This document shows positions 8,622 through 17,386 of a DNA stretch of 64,000 bases, one piece after another (the stretch's first letter is position 1; the number at the start of each line of letters is the position of its first letter). Below the pieces are notes generated by a model. The model had not been told where the DNA came from. It saw only the letters and a list, made by a program, of their open reading frames with translations, and searched no databases. Source of the stretch: Lactiplantibacillus daowaiensis. GTDB taxonomy: Bacteria; Bacillota; Bacilli; Lactobacillales; Lactobacillaceae. The DNA lies in assembly GCF_005405085.1 (NCBI RefSeq), contig NZ_BJDJ01000011.1, positions 36,346 to 100,345 on the forward strand, given 5' to 3'. The translations under genes were made by a program, and so were the position numbers.

Positions 8622-9974
8622 TTAGTTAGTGGTCTCTTGATGACGACGCATCCCGCGTTCAATAAACAGTAACGCCATAAACCAAACCACTGACCCGATG
8701 ACCGCCCAACGATTGACAGCGTCAAAACATAGGACAACGGTAACGGCAATAAAGAAGACCAAGGTGGCGATATTTGAAACTGGGAATAACGGTAACTTGA
8801 ATGGGTTATTCCGGCTGTCAGTAGTCGTTTTATAGACGTAATGACAAACCAGTAATGAACACCAGACGATAATAAAGTTCGTTGTGGCGACATTAGAAAT
8901 CAACGTGAAGATCGTACTTGGAATCACGTAATTCAACACCACGATAACGAGTAAAATCAATGATGAAAAGACTAACGATCGTGCGGGGACATTGTAGCGA
9001 TTGACCTTCCCCATCCATTTAGGGGCATTTTGACCATGCGCCAACGTAAACAAAGTTCGACTCGTACTAAAGATGGCACTATTACAAGCTGACAAGGCCG
9101 CAGTCAAGACAACGAAGTTGATGATACTAGCGGCGGCTTTAATCCCAATGTCACTAAAGACTTGGACGAATGGTGATTGATTAGTCGCAATTTGGTCCCA
9201 TGGGTAGATCGACATGATCACAAACAGCGCGCCAACGTAGAAGAATGAAATTCGAATCGGTAAGCTGTTAATGGCACGTGGCAATTCGGTTTCGGGGTTT
9301 TCAGCTTCACCAGCTGTGATGCCGACCATTTCAATCCCCGTAAAAGCAAAAATGACGAGTGAAAACGAGGTCAAAAACCCACCCATCCCCTTAGGGAAGA
9401 AGCCGCCGTGACTGAATAGATTAGTCATCGTCACCGTATGGCCACCGACATGCGCCGAAGAACCAATTAAAATGGCCCCAGTCACAATCAAAGCGATAAT
9501 GGCCACGACTTTGATCATCGAGAACCAGTACTCTAGTTCACCAAAGGCACTGACGGATAACAGATTAAACACCAACAAAATCAAAATGATAATTAACGGT
9601 GTCACCCACTGTGGAATCCAAGGGAACCAGTAACGGATATAAATCCCGCTGGCCGTCAAATCGGCCATGGCTAAACTGATCCAGCAAAGCCAATAAGTCC
9701 ATCCGATGGCGAATTCGAATTTTTTACCTAAATATAAATTAATAAATTCGAGGAACGAATGTAATTTTGTATTTGATAATAACAATTCTCCGAGTGCCCG
9801 CATCATGAGGTAACAAAAAAAGCCCCCAATGGCATAGGCTAATAAAATTGATGGTCCGGCTTGTTTAATGGCCGAACCAGAACCGAGAAATAAGCCCGTA
9901 CCAATTGCCCCACCTAACGCAATCATTTGCACGTGGCGGCGTTTTAGCTTTCGAGCGAGCTGTTGATTTTCCAT
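8622..9974 (-). CDS. Amino acid permease (APC superfamily, AAT family)
   Basis: 450 aa, about 12 transmembrane helices. The N-terminal sequence LKRRHVQMIALGGAIGTGLF is the canonical AAT-family start (LysP/AroP/GabP/CycA/ProY group), where GGAIGTGLF lines the substrate site; FTGIEMVGITAGE in TM6 is also conserved. Family members import one or a few amino acids with protons. Which one cannot be told. GAGG lies 4 nt before the ATG, a little close. It stands alone between a bidirectional terminator and a 227-bp gap containing inverted repeats. Confidence 0.9.
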   Translation of the reverse strand: MENQQLARKLKRRHVQMIALGGAIGTGLFLGSGSAIKQAGPSILLAYAIGGFFCYLMMRALGELLLSNTKLHSFLEFINLYLGKKFEFAIGWTYWLCWISLAMADLTASGIYIRYWFPWIPQWVTPLIIILILLVFNLLSVSAFGELEYWFSMIKVVAIIALIVTGAILIGSSAHVGGHTVTMTNLFSHGGFFPKGMGGFLTSFSLVIFAFTGIEMVGITAGEAENPETELPRAINSLPIRISFFYVGALFVIMSIYPWDQIATNQSPFVQVFSDIGIKAAASIINFVVLTAALSACNSAIFSTSRTLFTLAHGQNAPKWMGKVNRYNVPARSLVFSSLILLVIVVLNYVIPSTIFTLISNVATTNFIIVWCSLLVCHYVYKTTTDSRNNPFKLPLFPVSNIATLVFFIAVTVVLCFDAVNRWAVIGSVVWFMALLFIERGMRRHQETTN

Positions 9975-10064
9975 ATAGCCTCAACTTTCCTTTTACTAAT
10001 CATTTTCATAAATTTACATGTATTTTCATATTAGTCCATTTTATGCTAAAACACTGACTGGAGC

Positions 10065-10087
10065 AAATAAATTCACTGAATTTATTT
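10065..10087. promoter_or_regulatory. Inverted repeat between permease and DUF368 gene
   Basis: AAATAAATT-CACTG-AATTTATTT, perfect 9-bp arms with a 5-bp spacer, in the divergent gap 91 bp from the permease start and 115 bp from the DUF368 start. It could be an operator. The region is AT-rich, so chance weighs against it. Half resembles an ArgR-type TGAATTTATT box, but not well enough to assign. Confidence 0.3.
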
Positions 10088-10201
10088 AAATGGGTCAACG
10101 AATCCGTGATAAACTTAAGAAAAATTTTGATTGCAGTGCGGGAAAGAGTTTGCTATCTTTAGGCTAGTTTGACCGTTAGCCACAAAAAAGGAGTTTATTT
10201 T

Positions 10202-11056
10202 ATGACTAAGCAAAACGATCATTGGTTCAATCGCTTTATTAAAGGCGTCATCATTGCCCTCGGCTTTATTTTACCGGGTGTTTCTGGTGGTGTCTTGGCG
10301 GCAATTCTTGGGATCTACGAACGGTTATTGGGCTTTATGGCCCATTTCCGGCAACGTTTTAAACAAGATTTTTGGTACTTTGTCCCAGTTGGCATTGGTG
10401 GCATCGTTGGGATCGCACTACTGTCAGCCCCGTTGGAATATTTATTAGCACATGCGCAAGTTATCGTGCTCTGGGGGTTTGCCGGTGCGATTATCGGTAC
10501 TTTGCCATCATTGATGCAAACGGCGAATGCCCGTGGGCCGCGTGATGGTATCGATTATCTATGGTTTTTCGGGACGCTACTGATTAGTAGTGGCTTGTTA
10601 TACTTTATGAGTGACCTATTTGGCACCTTGCCAGCTAATTTTGGTGGCTTTGTCATTGCTGGGGTCCTAATTGCCTTAGGTGTCTTAGTGCCCGGGTTGA
10701 GTCCATCAAACTTGCTGTTAATTTTGGGCTTGTTTACACCGATGCTAACTGGTTTTAAGCGGCTGGATATCTTAGGCGTCTATTTACCAATTGCCATTGG
10801 TGGTGTTTTAGCGATGGCCTTGTTTTCCAAGGTGATGGATCATTTATTGCAACACTTCCATTCACGGGTTTATCATTTTATTTTAGGGATCGTAGTCGCG
10901 AGCACGATCTTGATCCTCGTACCTAACTCACATGCAGCTGAAAGTATCTCTTATGCCGGTGTGACGCCATTAACTTGGCTCTGGAGCGCGTTAGCTTGTT
11001 TGGCCGGGATTGCCCTTGGATATTGGATGAGTCGCTTAGAAGCCAAGTATAAGTAA
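10202..11056 (+). CDS. DUF368 polytopic protein (PopT-type undecaprenyl-phosphate translocase)
   Basis: 284-aa protein with about 8 TM segments. The N-terminal GxxxxLPGVSGGVLAAILGIYE and the internal LGVLVPGLSPSNLLLILGLF are the two related repeat motifs of the DUF368 family. Members (PopT) have been shown to recycle undecaprenyl phosphate across the membrane for wall synthesis, functionally overlapping with DedA/UptA proteins. A DedA gene lies 16 kb away at 26035. The ATG at 10202 was chosen for AAGGAG 8 nt upstream; the in-frame upstream extension lacks a ribosome site. Confidence 0.88.
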   Translation: MTKQNDHWFNRFIKGVIIALGFILPGVSGGVLAAILGIYERLLGFMAHFRQRFKQDFWYFVPVGIGGIVGIALLSAPLEYLLAHAQVIVLWGFAGAIIGTLPSLMQTANARGPRDGIDYLWFFGTLLISSGLLYFMSDLFGTLPANFGGFVIAGVLIALGVLVPGLSPSNLLLILGLFTPMLTGFKRLDILGVYLPIAIGGVLAMALFSKVMDHLLQHFHSRVYHFILGIVVASTILILVPNSHAAESISYAGVTPLTWLWSALACLAGIALGYWMSRLEAKYK

Positions 11057-11057
11057 C

Positions 11058-11798
11058 TCAATGTGGTGGCCGGGTTGCTTGCAGTCGTCGCAGTTCATTG
11101 ACTTGGGCTTGAATCTCACCCAACATTTGGGTCTGCATTTTTTGAATCGCTAACATATTAGGTTCGTCTTGTTGAATCAAATGGTCGACCTTGGTATGAA
11201 GCACCCGAATCTCTTCTTCAGATTTTGAATTGACGCGAAAATCATTGACCGCTTGCAGCCGATCATATTCAGCGGCCCGATTTTGGCTCATCATGATGAG
11301 CGGTGCTTGAATCGCCGCGACCATACTTAAGAATAAATTCAGTAAAATAAATGGATATGGGTCAAAGTGCATCCCAAATAAGTGTAAAATGTTAATCAGC
11401 ATCCATAACAACATGATGCCGACAAATAAAATAATAAAGGTCCAACTACCGCCAAAACGGGCAACGGCATCGGCGATGCGTTGCCCCCAAGTTAAGGAAT
11501 TTTCTAACTGACGGTTGACATCAACCACCTGATACGTATTTTTAGCTAAAATATGGGTCAATCGGTGGTTGATTTTTTTATTCTCTTCATAATCTTTAGC
11601 GATCATTTGGTCCATCTTGGCCATGCGATAAGCCACTAAATGTTCACTACAAATAAACGTTCGACCACTGGCGTGTGGAAAGTCGGCTTGAATCGCGGTT
11701 TGTAACTCTTGATCAAGTTCACTCAGTGTCATGCCGTCAACAATGTCATAATGTTGATGATCAACGACGCATGCGGCTAAGGTATGTCGTCTGCTCAT
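11058..11798 (-). CDS. DUF1003 membrane protein
   Basis: 246 aa. A soluble N-terminal part (residues 1-100) is followed by two TM helices (about 118-165) enclosing the DUF1003 signature (LNLFLSMVAAIQAPLIMMSQ) and a C-terminal coiled-coil-like tail (HTKVDHLIQQ...). Function of the family is unknown. ATG 11798 is chosen because GGGGGCG lies 8 nt upstream; the longer frame from 11882 would run into the neighbouring terminator. It converges on the DUF368 gene with a 1-bp gap and no terminator between them. Confidence 0.85.
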   Translation of the reverse strand: MSRRHTLAACVVDHQHYDIVDGMTLSELDQELQTAIQADFPHASGRTFICSEHLVAYRMAKMDQMIAKDYEENKKINHRLTHILAKNTYQVVDVNRQLENSLTWGQRIADAVARFGGSWTFIILFVGIMLLWMLINILHLFGMHFDPYPFILLNLFLSMVAAIQAPLIMMSQNRAAEYDRLQAVNDFRVNSKSEEEIRVLHTKVDHLIQQDEPNMLAIQKMQTQMLGEIQAQVNELRRLQATRPPH

Positions 11799-11881
11799 AA
11801 AAATCGCCCCCATGAAGTCAGTATAGCGACTCGTTTGCAAAAATGCGCCGGTTTGCGCTGGCTTAAATGGGCAATTGAACA

Positions 11882-11925
11882 AACTAAAAGCGTTCAGCCC
11901 ATCAACGGACTGAACGCTTTTAGTT
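11882..11925 (-). terminator. Terminator of the DUF960 gene
   Basis: 16-bp perfect stem AACTAAAAGCGTTCAG / CTGAACGCTTTTAGTT. On the minus strand it follows the DUF960 stop; it could also act on the plus strand. Confidence 0.8.
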
Positions 11926-11930
11926 GCGGC

Positions 11931-12239
11931 TTAAGCTTGTAATTCATCGACTAACATCATCGTTTGATTTTGACCATCATCTAAAACGGCGACCGTTTCC
12001 GGGAAACTGCGGTCGTAATCAGCTGGTAAGTCAAACTCAAAAATTGAGTCATTTTTGGCATCAAAGACAACCGTAACGGTCCCTTGTCGGTCAATTAAAG
12101 CAAATTGTAAGACTTGTGCTAATGGGACGACACCTTGCAAGTCGTCGTCAATAATGGCCCAAATACTGTCAATGACGGCACTCGGCAACTTGGCAACTAG
12201 CCCAAACGTTGCGTACCGGTCTGCATTTTGATCAAACAT
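11931..12239 (-). CDS. DUF960 family protein
   Basis: 102-aa soluble protein. The pattern RYATFGLVAKLPSAVIDSIW followed by D-D-L-x-GVVPLxxxLxF is that of DUF960, small proteins of unknown role in Staphylococcus and lactobacilli. ATG 12239 is preceded by GAGGTGG; the upstream GTG (12248) overlaps that site. It follows the 110-aa gene by 28 bp and probably shares its transcript. No membrane segment. Confidence 0.8.
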   Translation of the reverse strand: MFDQNADRYATFGLVAKLPSAVIDSIWAIIDDDLQGVVPLAQVLQFALIDRQGTVTVVFDAKNDSIFEFDLPADYDRSFPETVAVLDDGQNQTMMLVDELQA

Positions 12240-12267
12240 CGCAACCACCTCGCTTTAAAAAATCAGA

Positions 12268-12600
12268 TTAATTATCACGGACGATTTCAGCGACTGCTTG
12301 TTCGATCCGCATAAATAAGCTTTGAGCATCTTGTCGAAAATCGGCTTCTAAACTAGCACTAACTGGTTTAATCGTGCCAACGACTAGTCCAGTTGTCCCG
12401 TATAAGTCGATGCCATCATGCGCGGTGTTCCATTTTACAGTCCAATAGCTGCCTTCTAAGGCTTCATCAGTATAGTATTGAACGCCCGCTAAGACGGCAT
12501 CGTTAATGACGCTACTTTCATCGGCAGTCATGCCACTATCCAGTTCCCACTTTAACTTTTGATTAACTTCTAACATATCACCGGGAATTAAGTTTTGCAC
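12268..12600 (-). CDS. Hypothetical 110-aa protein upstream of DUF960
   Basis: Acidic soluble protein (starts MQNLIPGDMLEVNQKLKWEL) without a recognised domain. A GTG start at 12600 has GGAGG 8 nt upstream; the further upstream in-frame ATG overlaps that ribosome site. Its close spacing to the DUF960 gene suggests an operon of two small cytoplasmic proteins. Function unknown. Confidence 0.7.
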   Translation of the reverse strand: MQNLIPGDMLEVNQKLKWELDSGMTADESSVINDAVLAGVQYYTDEALEGSYWTVKWNTAHDGIDLYGTTGLVVGTIKPVSASLEADFRQDAQSLFMRIEQAVAEIVRDN

Positions 12601-12742
12601 GGTGCATTCCTCCACTCTGATTCTTTTGTTAACTAATTATACTAGTTCTTAATGATTATCATAACATATTGACCGATAGCCACTAAATTTTTGCCCAAAA
12701 ATCCCGTTAAACCAGCATGGCCTAACGGGATTATCAAGGTAA

Positions 12743-13504
12743 TTAAAATTTCTGCCGGACTTCCGCGGCGATTTCACGCATCCGTTCAGGCGTGTCGACT
12801 TGCGACAAGCGATAACCGATGTAATATGGCGATACATTAAACAATGGATTCACTTTGCAAACAACTTGATCACCTAAAGGATAAAAGAACAAGTTGTAAC
12901 TATCACAACGCCCCTGGAAGTAGTCGTTTAAGGTGTATTGCACGACTTTTTGGACCGCATCTGCAAGTTGATCGTGGTCTTCCCAAGTCGTCGTAATGTT
13001 AAATTCCACAAATCCCATCACAGGTTGGTCAGACGCGGTCACTTTAAGACTGCCGTTCGTGATGATTGGATAGCCGGATAAGTTAGCTGGGGTGATATTG
13101 GCATAGCCATCGATATCATCTAAGCCGACGATTTGCATGTGCGGATGCCGTAAACTCCCACCAGAGTGTGGGCCAAAGTTTTTGTATAGCAACGTCGAGG
13201 CAAAGCGGCCACTGGCGATCGTTGCTTGCCAATGCTTTAAGGCAAAAGCAAAAACAGCCCGGTTTTGCGCTTGACTGTAAGTGGCAATGTCACCATCATG
13301 ATCGGCGGTTTCAATAATGATCGTTTGCCAAGTTGCTTGTAAAGTTGGAAATTTGTTCATCAACCAAATACGGTCGTCATCTTGGGCAAAGATATCAGTT
13401 AAAGTGCTTGGATCACAAAATGGGCAATTATTATGCGGGTGCCGGATGTTTTCTGGCTTACCTTTTGCGATATTCGTATCAAAGATTAATGGATGTGCTT
13501 GCAC
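12743..13504 (-). CDS. DUF4931 / GalT-like HIT-fold protein
   Basis: 253 aa. An N-terminal CPFC pair (zinc-type, NNCPFCDPS) and a central HPH motif (GGSLRHPHMQIVG) place it among GalT-related HIT-superfamily proteins, of which DUF4931 is a Firmicutes branch. GalT enzymes move nucleotidyl groups between sugar phosphates via the middle His of HPH; whether this protein does so is unknown. It starts with GTG at 13504, with AAGGAGG 8 nt upstream; the open frame upstream to 13642 overlaps the HicB-like gene and a terminator and is not coding. Confidence 0.8.
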   Translation of the reverse strand: MQAHPLIFDTNIAKGKPENIRHPHNNCPFCDPSTLTDIFAQDDDRIWLMNKFPTLQATWQTIIIETADHDGDIATYSQAQNRAVFAFALKHWQATIASGRFASTLLYKNFGPHSGGSLRHPHMQIVGLDDIDGYANITPANLSGYPIITNGSLKVTASDQPVMGFVEFNITTTWEDHDQLADAVQKVVQYTLNDYFQGRCDSYNLFFYPLGDQVVCKVNPLFNVSPYYIGYRLSQVDTPERMREIAAEVRQKF

Positions 13505-13530
13505 GCCATATTCCTCCTTAAAAACAGTAA

Positions 13531-13561
13531 GAAACGGTTTGTCAGGCTGACAAACCGTTTC
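13531..13561 (-). terminator. Terminator of the HicB-like gene
   Basis: Perfect 14-bp stem GAAACGGTTTGTCA / TGACAAACCGTTTC with a 3-nt loop between the HicB-like and DUF4931 genes. On the minus strand T-rich sequence follows a few bases later. Confidence 0.7.
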
Positions 13562-13578
13562 TCTGACGGACTTAAGAT

Positions 13579-13866
13579 TTAATTTGTTGGTGCCGGCGAT
13601 GTGGACCCCGGACCAAATTTGGCATCGGCCATGGTGATCCAAACGACGAACTCAGTCGTGGCTAATTTCCAGAACCGGGGATCTGAAGCTCGCGGTGGTT
13701 CTTGGTCAAATAACGCCACGGCTAAAGCGTTGGCCGCATTAACGGCGGCTGCTTGGACACTATTACCAAAAGTCTGGGCGGCGGGGACATCTGGGAAACG
13801 CACGCCCCAGTATGTGCCTTCATCCCGAAAAATTGCCGGATATTTTACTTCGATGTTCCGATTCAA
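13579..13866 (-). CDS. HicB-like protein (orphan)
   Basis: 95 aa. YPAIFRDEGTYWGVRFPDVP and the following alanine-rich helix match the HicB-type partial RNase-H fold used by HicB antitoxins. No HicA toxin (about 60 aa double-stranded-RNA-binding-like protein) lies next to it, and the usual C-terminal DNA-binding domain is not obvious, so it is either an orphan antitoxin-like protein or a domesticated relative. Start: TTG 13866, with GGAG 8 nt upstream; GTG 13875 would overlap the ribosome site. Single gene with its own terminator. Confidence 0.7.
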   Translation of the reverse strand: MNRNIEVKYPAIFRDEGTYWGVRFPDVPAAQTFGNSVQAAAVNAANALAVALFDQEPPRASDPRFWKLATTEFVVWITMADAKFGPGSTSPAPTN

Positions 13867-13958
13867 TCCCACCACTCCGATTCTAAAGCTTTACCTCTAG
13901 CATACCGAGGTTCGTCAAAAAAGAACAGGCTGAATTAAATTCTTAAGTTTTTCGTAAG

Positions 13959-14714
13959 TTATTCAGTGGTGACTTTATAGTATGTGCCGTTCTTATCGCC
14001 ATTCGTCACGGTATAATTCCCGCTATGGGTTTCACCGTACTTAATTGCCGAAGACTTTGAACTAAACGTCTTCGTTGAAGAATCGGTCGACGTACTGCTG
14101 GTACTATTAGCACTACTGCTGCTAGTTGTTGACGAGCTTGCCTTGCTAGTACTCGTGGCACTGCTTGAACTAGCTGGTGTCGACGTACTATGTTGGCTGC
14201 TGCCCGTTGTAGTGGTCGTCGTATGATGTGTTGTCGAAGACGAACTAGCTGGTTGCGTTTGCGTCGTGGTTTGTGAATTAGTGTCATCAGTCGTCGTGGT
14301 GTTATCAGCAGTTGTAGTTGCTGAATCATCACTGTCAGTTGAATCACTCGAGTCATCGCTAGTGTCACTATCGCTATCACTGCTAGATTTTGACTTCTTC
14401 TTAGACGATGATGATGACGCCTTCTTTTTATGACTACTACTGCTGGAACTAGATGATGAACTGGCCGTCGTTTTGACAAGGTCTTCACTGGTTGACGCTT
14501 TTACGAAATAAACGATGGTCCCGCCTAGTGCAATCACGATTAGCGCTAATAACCACAATGAAAAGTGCCGTTTTTTCTTCGGTCCTTTAGGTCCTTGTGG
14601 CTTTTGCGGCCCTTTCGGTGGCTTAGGCGTTTTAGGTTGCGACCGTTTGCGGCTGGACGATACTTCGCGCGCTTTTAAACGTGACATCCGCGTCGGCTGC
14701 TGTTGTTCAGGCAT
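13959..14714 (-). CDS. Membrane-anchored Ser/Thr-rich protein
   Basis: 251 aa, type II topology. A cytosolic Lys/Pro-rich N-terminus (residues 1-49, PKTPKPPKGPQKP...) is followed by one TM (about 52-70) and a long extracellular Ser/Thr/Asp low-complexity stalk (about 73-215). A short folded C-terminus (SAIKYGETHSGNYTV...) ends the protein. No enzyme motif. The stalk resembles wall-spanning linkers and may be glycosylated. A purine-rich AAAGGAAG site is 11 nt before the ATG. Function unknown, probably cell-envelope. Confidence 0.75.
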   Translation of the reverse strand: MPEQQQPTRMSRLKAREVSSSRKRSQPKTPKPPKGPQKPQGPKGPKKKRHFSLWLLALIVIALGGTIVYFVKASTSEDLVKTTASSSSSSSSSSHKKKASSSSSKKKSKSSSDSDSDTSDDSSDSTDSDDSATTTADNTTTTDDTNSQTTTQTQPASSSSTTHHTTTTTTGSSQHSTSTPASSSSATSTSKASSSTTSSSSANSTSSTSTDSSTKTFSSKSSAIKYGETHSGNYTVTNGDKNGTYYKVTTE

Positions 14715-14781
14715 TAACTATCGCACTTCCTTTCTTGCTTCCGCCAGTTTACCATATTTTCCGGCACTTGTCGTTAGTTCC

Positions 14782-15816
14782 CTAACGAACTAGCGCATAT
14801 AACTTGGCTGCAAACGTATTCGCATCAATGGTTTCACGCTGGTTGGCAAAGTAAACGATTGCCCGTTGGTTGCCTTCAGTGGCATACATGTAACTGTCAT
14901 AACCATTATCCGCACCGTGGTTTGATTTAGTCCCATCGCTGTAGCGATACATACCACCGGCATAACTAACTTGGTAGTTATGGCGCAGTTGCTTATATTG
15001 TGTCCGCGTTAAGATTTTGCCATTTCGCATCCCACACATAATCTTGTAATAATCATGGGCATTCGTATATAAGTTACCAGCGCCAACGAGACTTGAAAAG
15101 AGACGTTTCTCATAGGTGCGGGCTTGATAGTTGGTCCCGGCCCGATAACTGACGGCTGCAGTTAAGGCTGAGCTGGCCTGATACTTATCCGTAGTGTGCG
15201 TTAGTTTCAATGGCTTAACAATCCGCGTTTGGACGTTGTGGTAATAGGACTTATGGGTGATTTTTGTGATAATCCCCGCCAATAGTGTGTAATTGGCATT
15301 GGTGTATTGATACGTGTGATTCCCGGTTGACGTTAATTTTGACAAGGTGTATCGGTAAGCTTGTTGCTCCGTCAGCACCTTACTAGGTGCGGTTTCAGCC
15401 ATATGAATCCCAGAAGTATGGTCAAGCAGTTCACGAATCGTGATACTGCTGCTGTATTTAACTTGCGGGTAATATTTCGACAATTTGGTAGTCATTGAAA
15501 GCTTATTCTTAGCAATCAGTTGTTCAATCATGGCCCCTGTGATGGCCTTTTGTAATGAGGCCGTTGGGTAGATCGTGTTTTTGTTGTTTTTTAGTCCCTT
15601 TTTATGGTTAGCATCACCGACGTAAATAGTTTGTGATTTACCGGCATAATTTTTAGTCAGCATGATCTGACCTTTAAAGTGATATTTTTTAGCCAACGCC
15701 TTAGCTTGGCTGGCAACACTGCTAGCTTGTGCAGCTGGGGCAACGGCGGTGGTGGCGGTCATACCTAGCAACACCACGGCTAAACTTAGTAAGCTAATTT
15801 TCCTAATTAATTTCAT
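14782..15816 (-). CDS. Exported serine hydrolase, beta-lactamase/PBP-like (AmpC/EstB type)
   Basis: 344 aa with a signal peptide (MKLIRKISLLSLAVVLLG, cleavage probably after AQA near residue 32). The serine beta-lactamase/transpeptidase fold is shown by SLQK (SxxK, nucleophile) in PTASLQKAITGAM, the YTN triad element (YQYTNANY) and HGADNGYDS near the C-terminus in place of KTG. Family members are carboxypeptidases, esterases or teichoic D-alanyl hydrolases; this one may act on wall D-Ala. Start 15816 begins the signal peptide, but AGGAGG is 15 nt away, long for a ribosome site, so an unusual start is possible. Confidence 0.85.
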   Translation of the reverse strand: MKLIRKISLLSLAVVLLGMTATTAVAPAAQASSVASQAKALAKKYHFKGQIMLTKNYAGKSQTIYVGDANHKKGLKNNKNTIYPTASLQKAITGAMIEQLIAKNKLSMTTKLSKYYPQVKYSSSITIRELLDHTSGIHMAETAPSKVLTEQQAYRYTLSKLTSTGNHTYQYTNANYTLLAGIITKITHKSYYHNVQTRIVKPLKLTHTTDKYQASSALTAAVSYRAGTNYQARTYEKRLFSSLVGAGNLYTNAHDYYKIMCGMRNGKILTRTQYKQLRHNYQVSYAGGMYRYSDGTKSNHGADNGYDSYMYATEGNQRAIVYFANQRETIDANTFAAKLYALVR

Positions 15817-16017
15817 CTGAATATTTTGGGACCTCCTAATGATTTTACTAATTTTCATCATAAGGACTTTTGATAGTGAATGCCAGTAAAACATCAGGTG
15901 GTAAATGATTTGTAATCCGCTTGCAATCTGCGCTTAAAATCGTCATTTAAAATATAAATTAATTCATATTTAACGGTCGTTAGGCCACTTGAAAGTTGAG
16001 ATTAATCAAATTGGCCG

Positions 16018-16049
16018 CAAAAAAAGACGCCCATACCATAATGGACGTC
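16018..16049 (-). terminator. Terminator of DUF975 gene
   Basis: Minus-strand stem GACGTCCAT / ATGGGCGTC (one G-T pair) followed by T7. Confidence 0.8.
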
Positions 16050-16056
16050 GAAGTCA

Positions 16057-16845
16057 TTAAGCGACCGCACTAACTTGTGCTTGATCGACTAACTCTTGAT
16101 AATAGTTGGCAAAAGTTCCATAACGATATGGGACTAACCACAGTAAGCCAATCCCTAAAGTTAAGGCACAAACAATGGCCCAGCCGATGAAACTAAGTTG
16201 TAACACGAAGTATTCCATCTTGTGCCCCACCATCAGTTGACGGCTGCGGGTCACGGCATCACGTAAGCGTGGTCGTGGTTGACCAGCTGGCGTTGCAGCG
16301 ACCATGTCTTTATAGACGTAATACGTCTGTGAGTAAGCAAAATATTTGATGATGCCAGGGACGATTAACAAACAGCTCCATAAGGTGATCCAAATGGCTT
16401 GCAAAATGATTAAGCCAATCGTTGGCCAAGCATATGGCCGGGTGAAGCCGATCGTTGAATCACTGACTGGATGAATCTCACGACTTGGTTGTCGTAGCCA
16501 ATCTAGCATTGAATACATCGTCCCGACCATGAAAATTTTAACCACCGCATAGAAGATAAATTCAATTAAAACAGCAATTAGCACAACACCTAGAACCGCG
16601 GTCCAAGTTTGCCATGAAATTGACGTAATGGTTTTAACTGCACCACTAATATTAGTGGCATTGGTCATACTGGTGGTACTTGAATCCCCCGTCGTACTGC
16701 TTTTATCAGTGTATTGAGCTATCACACTGAAAATAGAGAGTAAACTGACCACAATACAGAGTAAAATGGCGTCTTTCCAGCGACCCTTAAAGAGTTGCTT
16801 CACTTCCGTTTTCAATTCGGCGCGTGTTTTCATTTGTTTAGTCAA
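16057..16845 (-). CDS. DUF975 membrane protein
   Basis: 262 aa with five to six TM helices. The N-terminal AxLKxxxKxxFKGRWKDAI and the later LLIVPGIIKYFAYSQTYYVYKD are typical of DUF975, integral membrane proteins of unknown function in Firmicutes. A low-complexity Ser/Thr loop follows TM1. The TTG at 16845 is taken as start because GGGAAAGG lies just upstream; ATG 16833 is an alternative. Single gene with its own terminator. Confidence 0.82.
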   Translation of the reverse strand: MTKQMKTRAELKTEVKQLFKGRWKDAILLCIVVSLLSIFSVIAQYTDKSSTTGDSSTTSMTNATNISGAVKTITSISWQTWTAVLGVVLIAVLIEFIFYAVVKIFMVGTMYSMLDWLRQPSREIHPVSDSTIGFTRPYAWPTIGLIILQAIWITLWSCLLIVPGIIKYFAYSQTYYVYKDMVAATPAGQPRPRLRDAVTRSRQLMVGHKMEYFVLQLSFIGWAIVCALTLGIGLLWLVPYRYGTFANYYQELVDQAQVSAVA

Positions 16846-16914
16846 CTGCCTTTCCCTAACTTTGTTCTATGATACCATGCCCTATCTCGCCTGCAAACTA
16901 GTTTGGGGGCAAAT

Positions 16915-16944
16915 AAAAAACACTGAAACTAGGTCCAGTGTTTT
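16915..16944 (-). terminator. Terminator of the DegV-GNAT operon
   Basis: Stem CACTG / CAGTG flanked by A6 and T4 (extends to 9 bp with A-T pairs), directly after the GNAT stop on the minus strand. Confidence 0.75.
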
Positions 16945-16953
16945 CAATAATAG

Positions 16954-17385
16954 CTAAAATGTTTTCTGCATGACCACGACTGGTGCGCCATCTTCATCGT
17001 ATGGGCCCGCTTGGACCGTATAGCCACAACGTTCATAGAATGATTGTGCAGTGACTTCACCATGAATTAAGCCTTGGGTATAACCATGGCCTTGCGCCCA
17101 GACTTCAGCTTTGGTTAGCAATTGTTGACCAATACCTTGGCCACGATAGCGCTTGCGGGTGCAAACGCGGCCAAAACGCATGACGTGATGGGCTTCTGGT
17201 TCTAAGCGCAACGTTGCCACTGGTAAATCTGGTTGTTCATACGCGACAACGTATAAGCGTTCGTCGTTATCTTTTTGGTCGAATTCGACGTCAGCGGGAA
17301 TCCCACGTTCTTCGACGAAAACGGCTTGCCTTAAAGCGTAGGCCGCTGCCCGGTTATAGGCGACATTTGAAAATAAGAATTTCAT
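16954..17385 (-). CDS. GNAT family acetyltransferase
   Basis: 143 aa single GNAT domain. The acetyl-CoA-binding motif A is RKRYRGQGIGQQLL (R/Q-x-x-G-x-G), followed by the motif B helix ending FYERCGY. The N-terminal half, ALRQAVFVEERGIPADVEFD, is the ElaA/YjcF-like subgroup pattern. Acceptor substrate unknown. The start is 1 bp beyond the DegV stop with AAGG 9 nt upstream, so the two genes form an operon. Confidence 0.88.
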   Translation of the reverse strand: MKFLFSNVAYNRAAAYALRQAVFVEERGIPADVEFDQKDNDERLYVVAYEQPDLPVATLRLEPEAHHVMRFGRVCTRKRYRGQGIGQQLLTKAEVWAQGHGYTQGLIHGEVTAQSFYERCGYTVQAGPYDEDGAPVVVMQKTF

Positions 17386-17386
17386 C

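Noticed and set aside
14006..14488. 160-codon frame overlapping the Ser/Thr-rich membrane protein
   Set aside because: Same strand, different frame, within low-complexity Ser/Thr codons; Arg/Gln/Val-rich nonsense composition.
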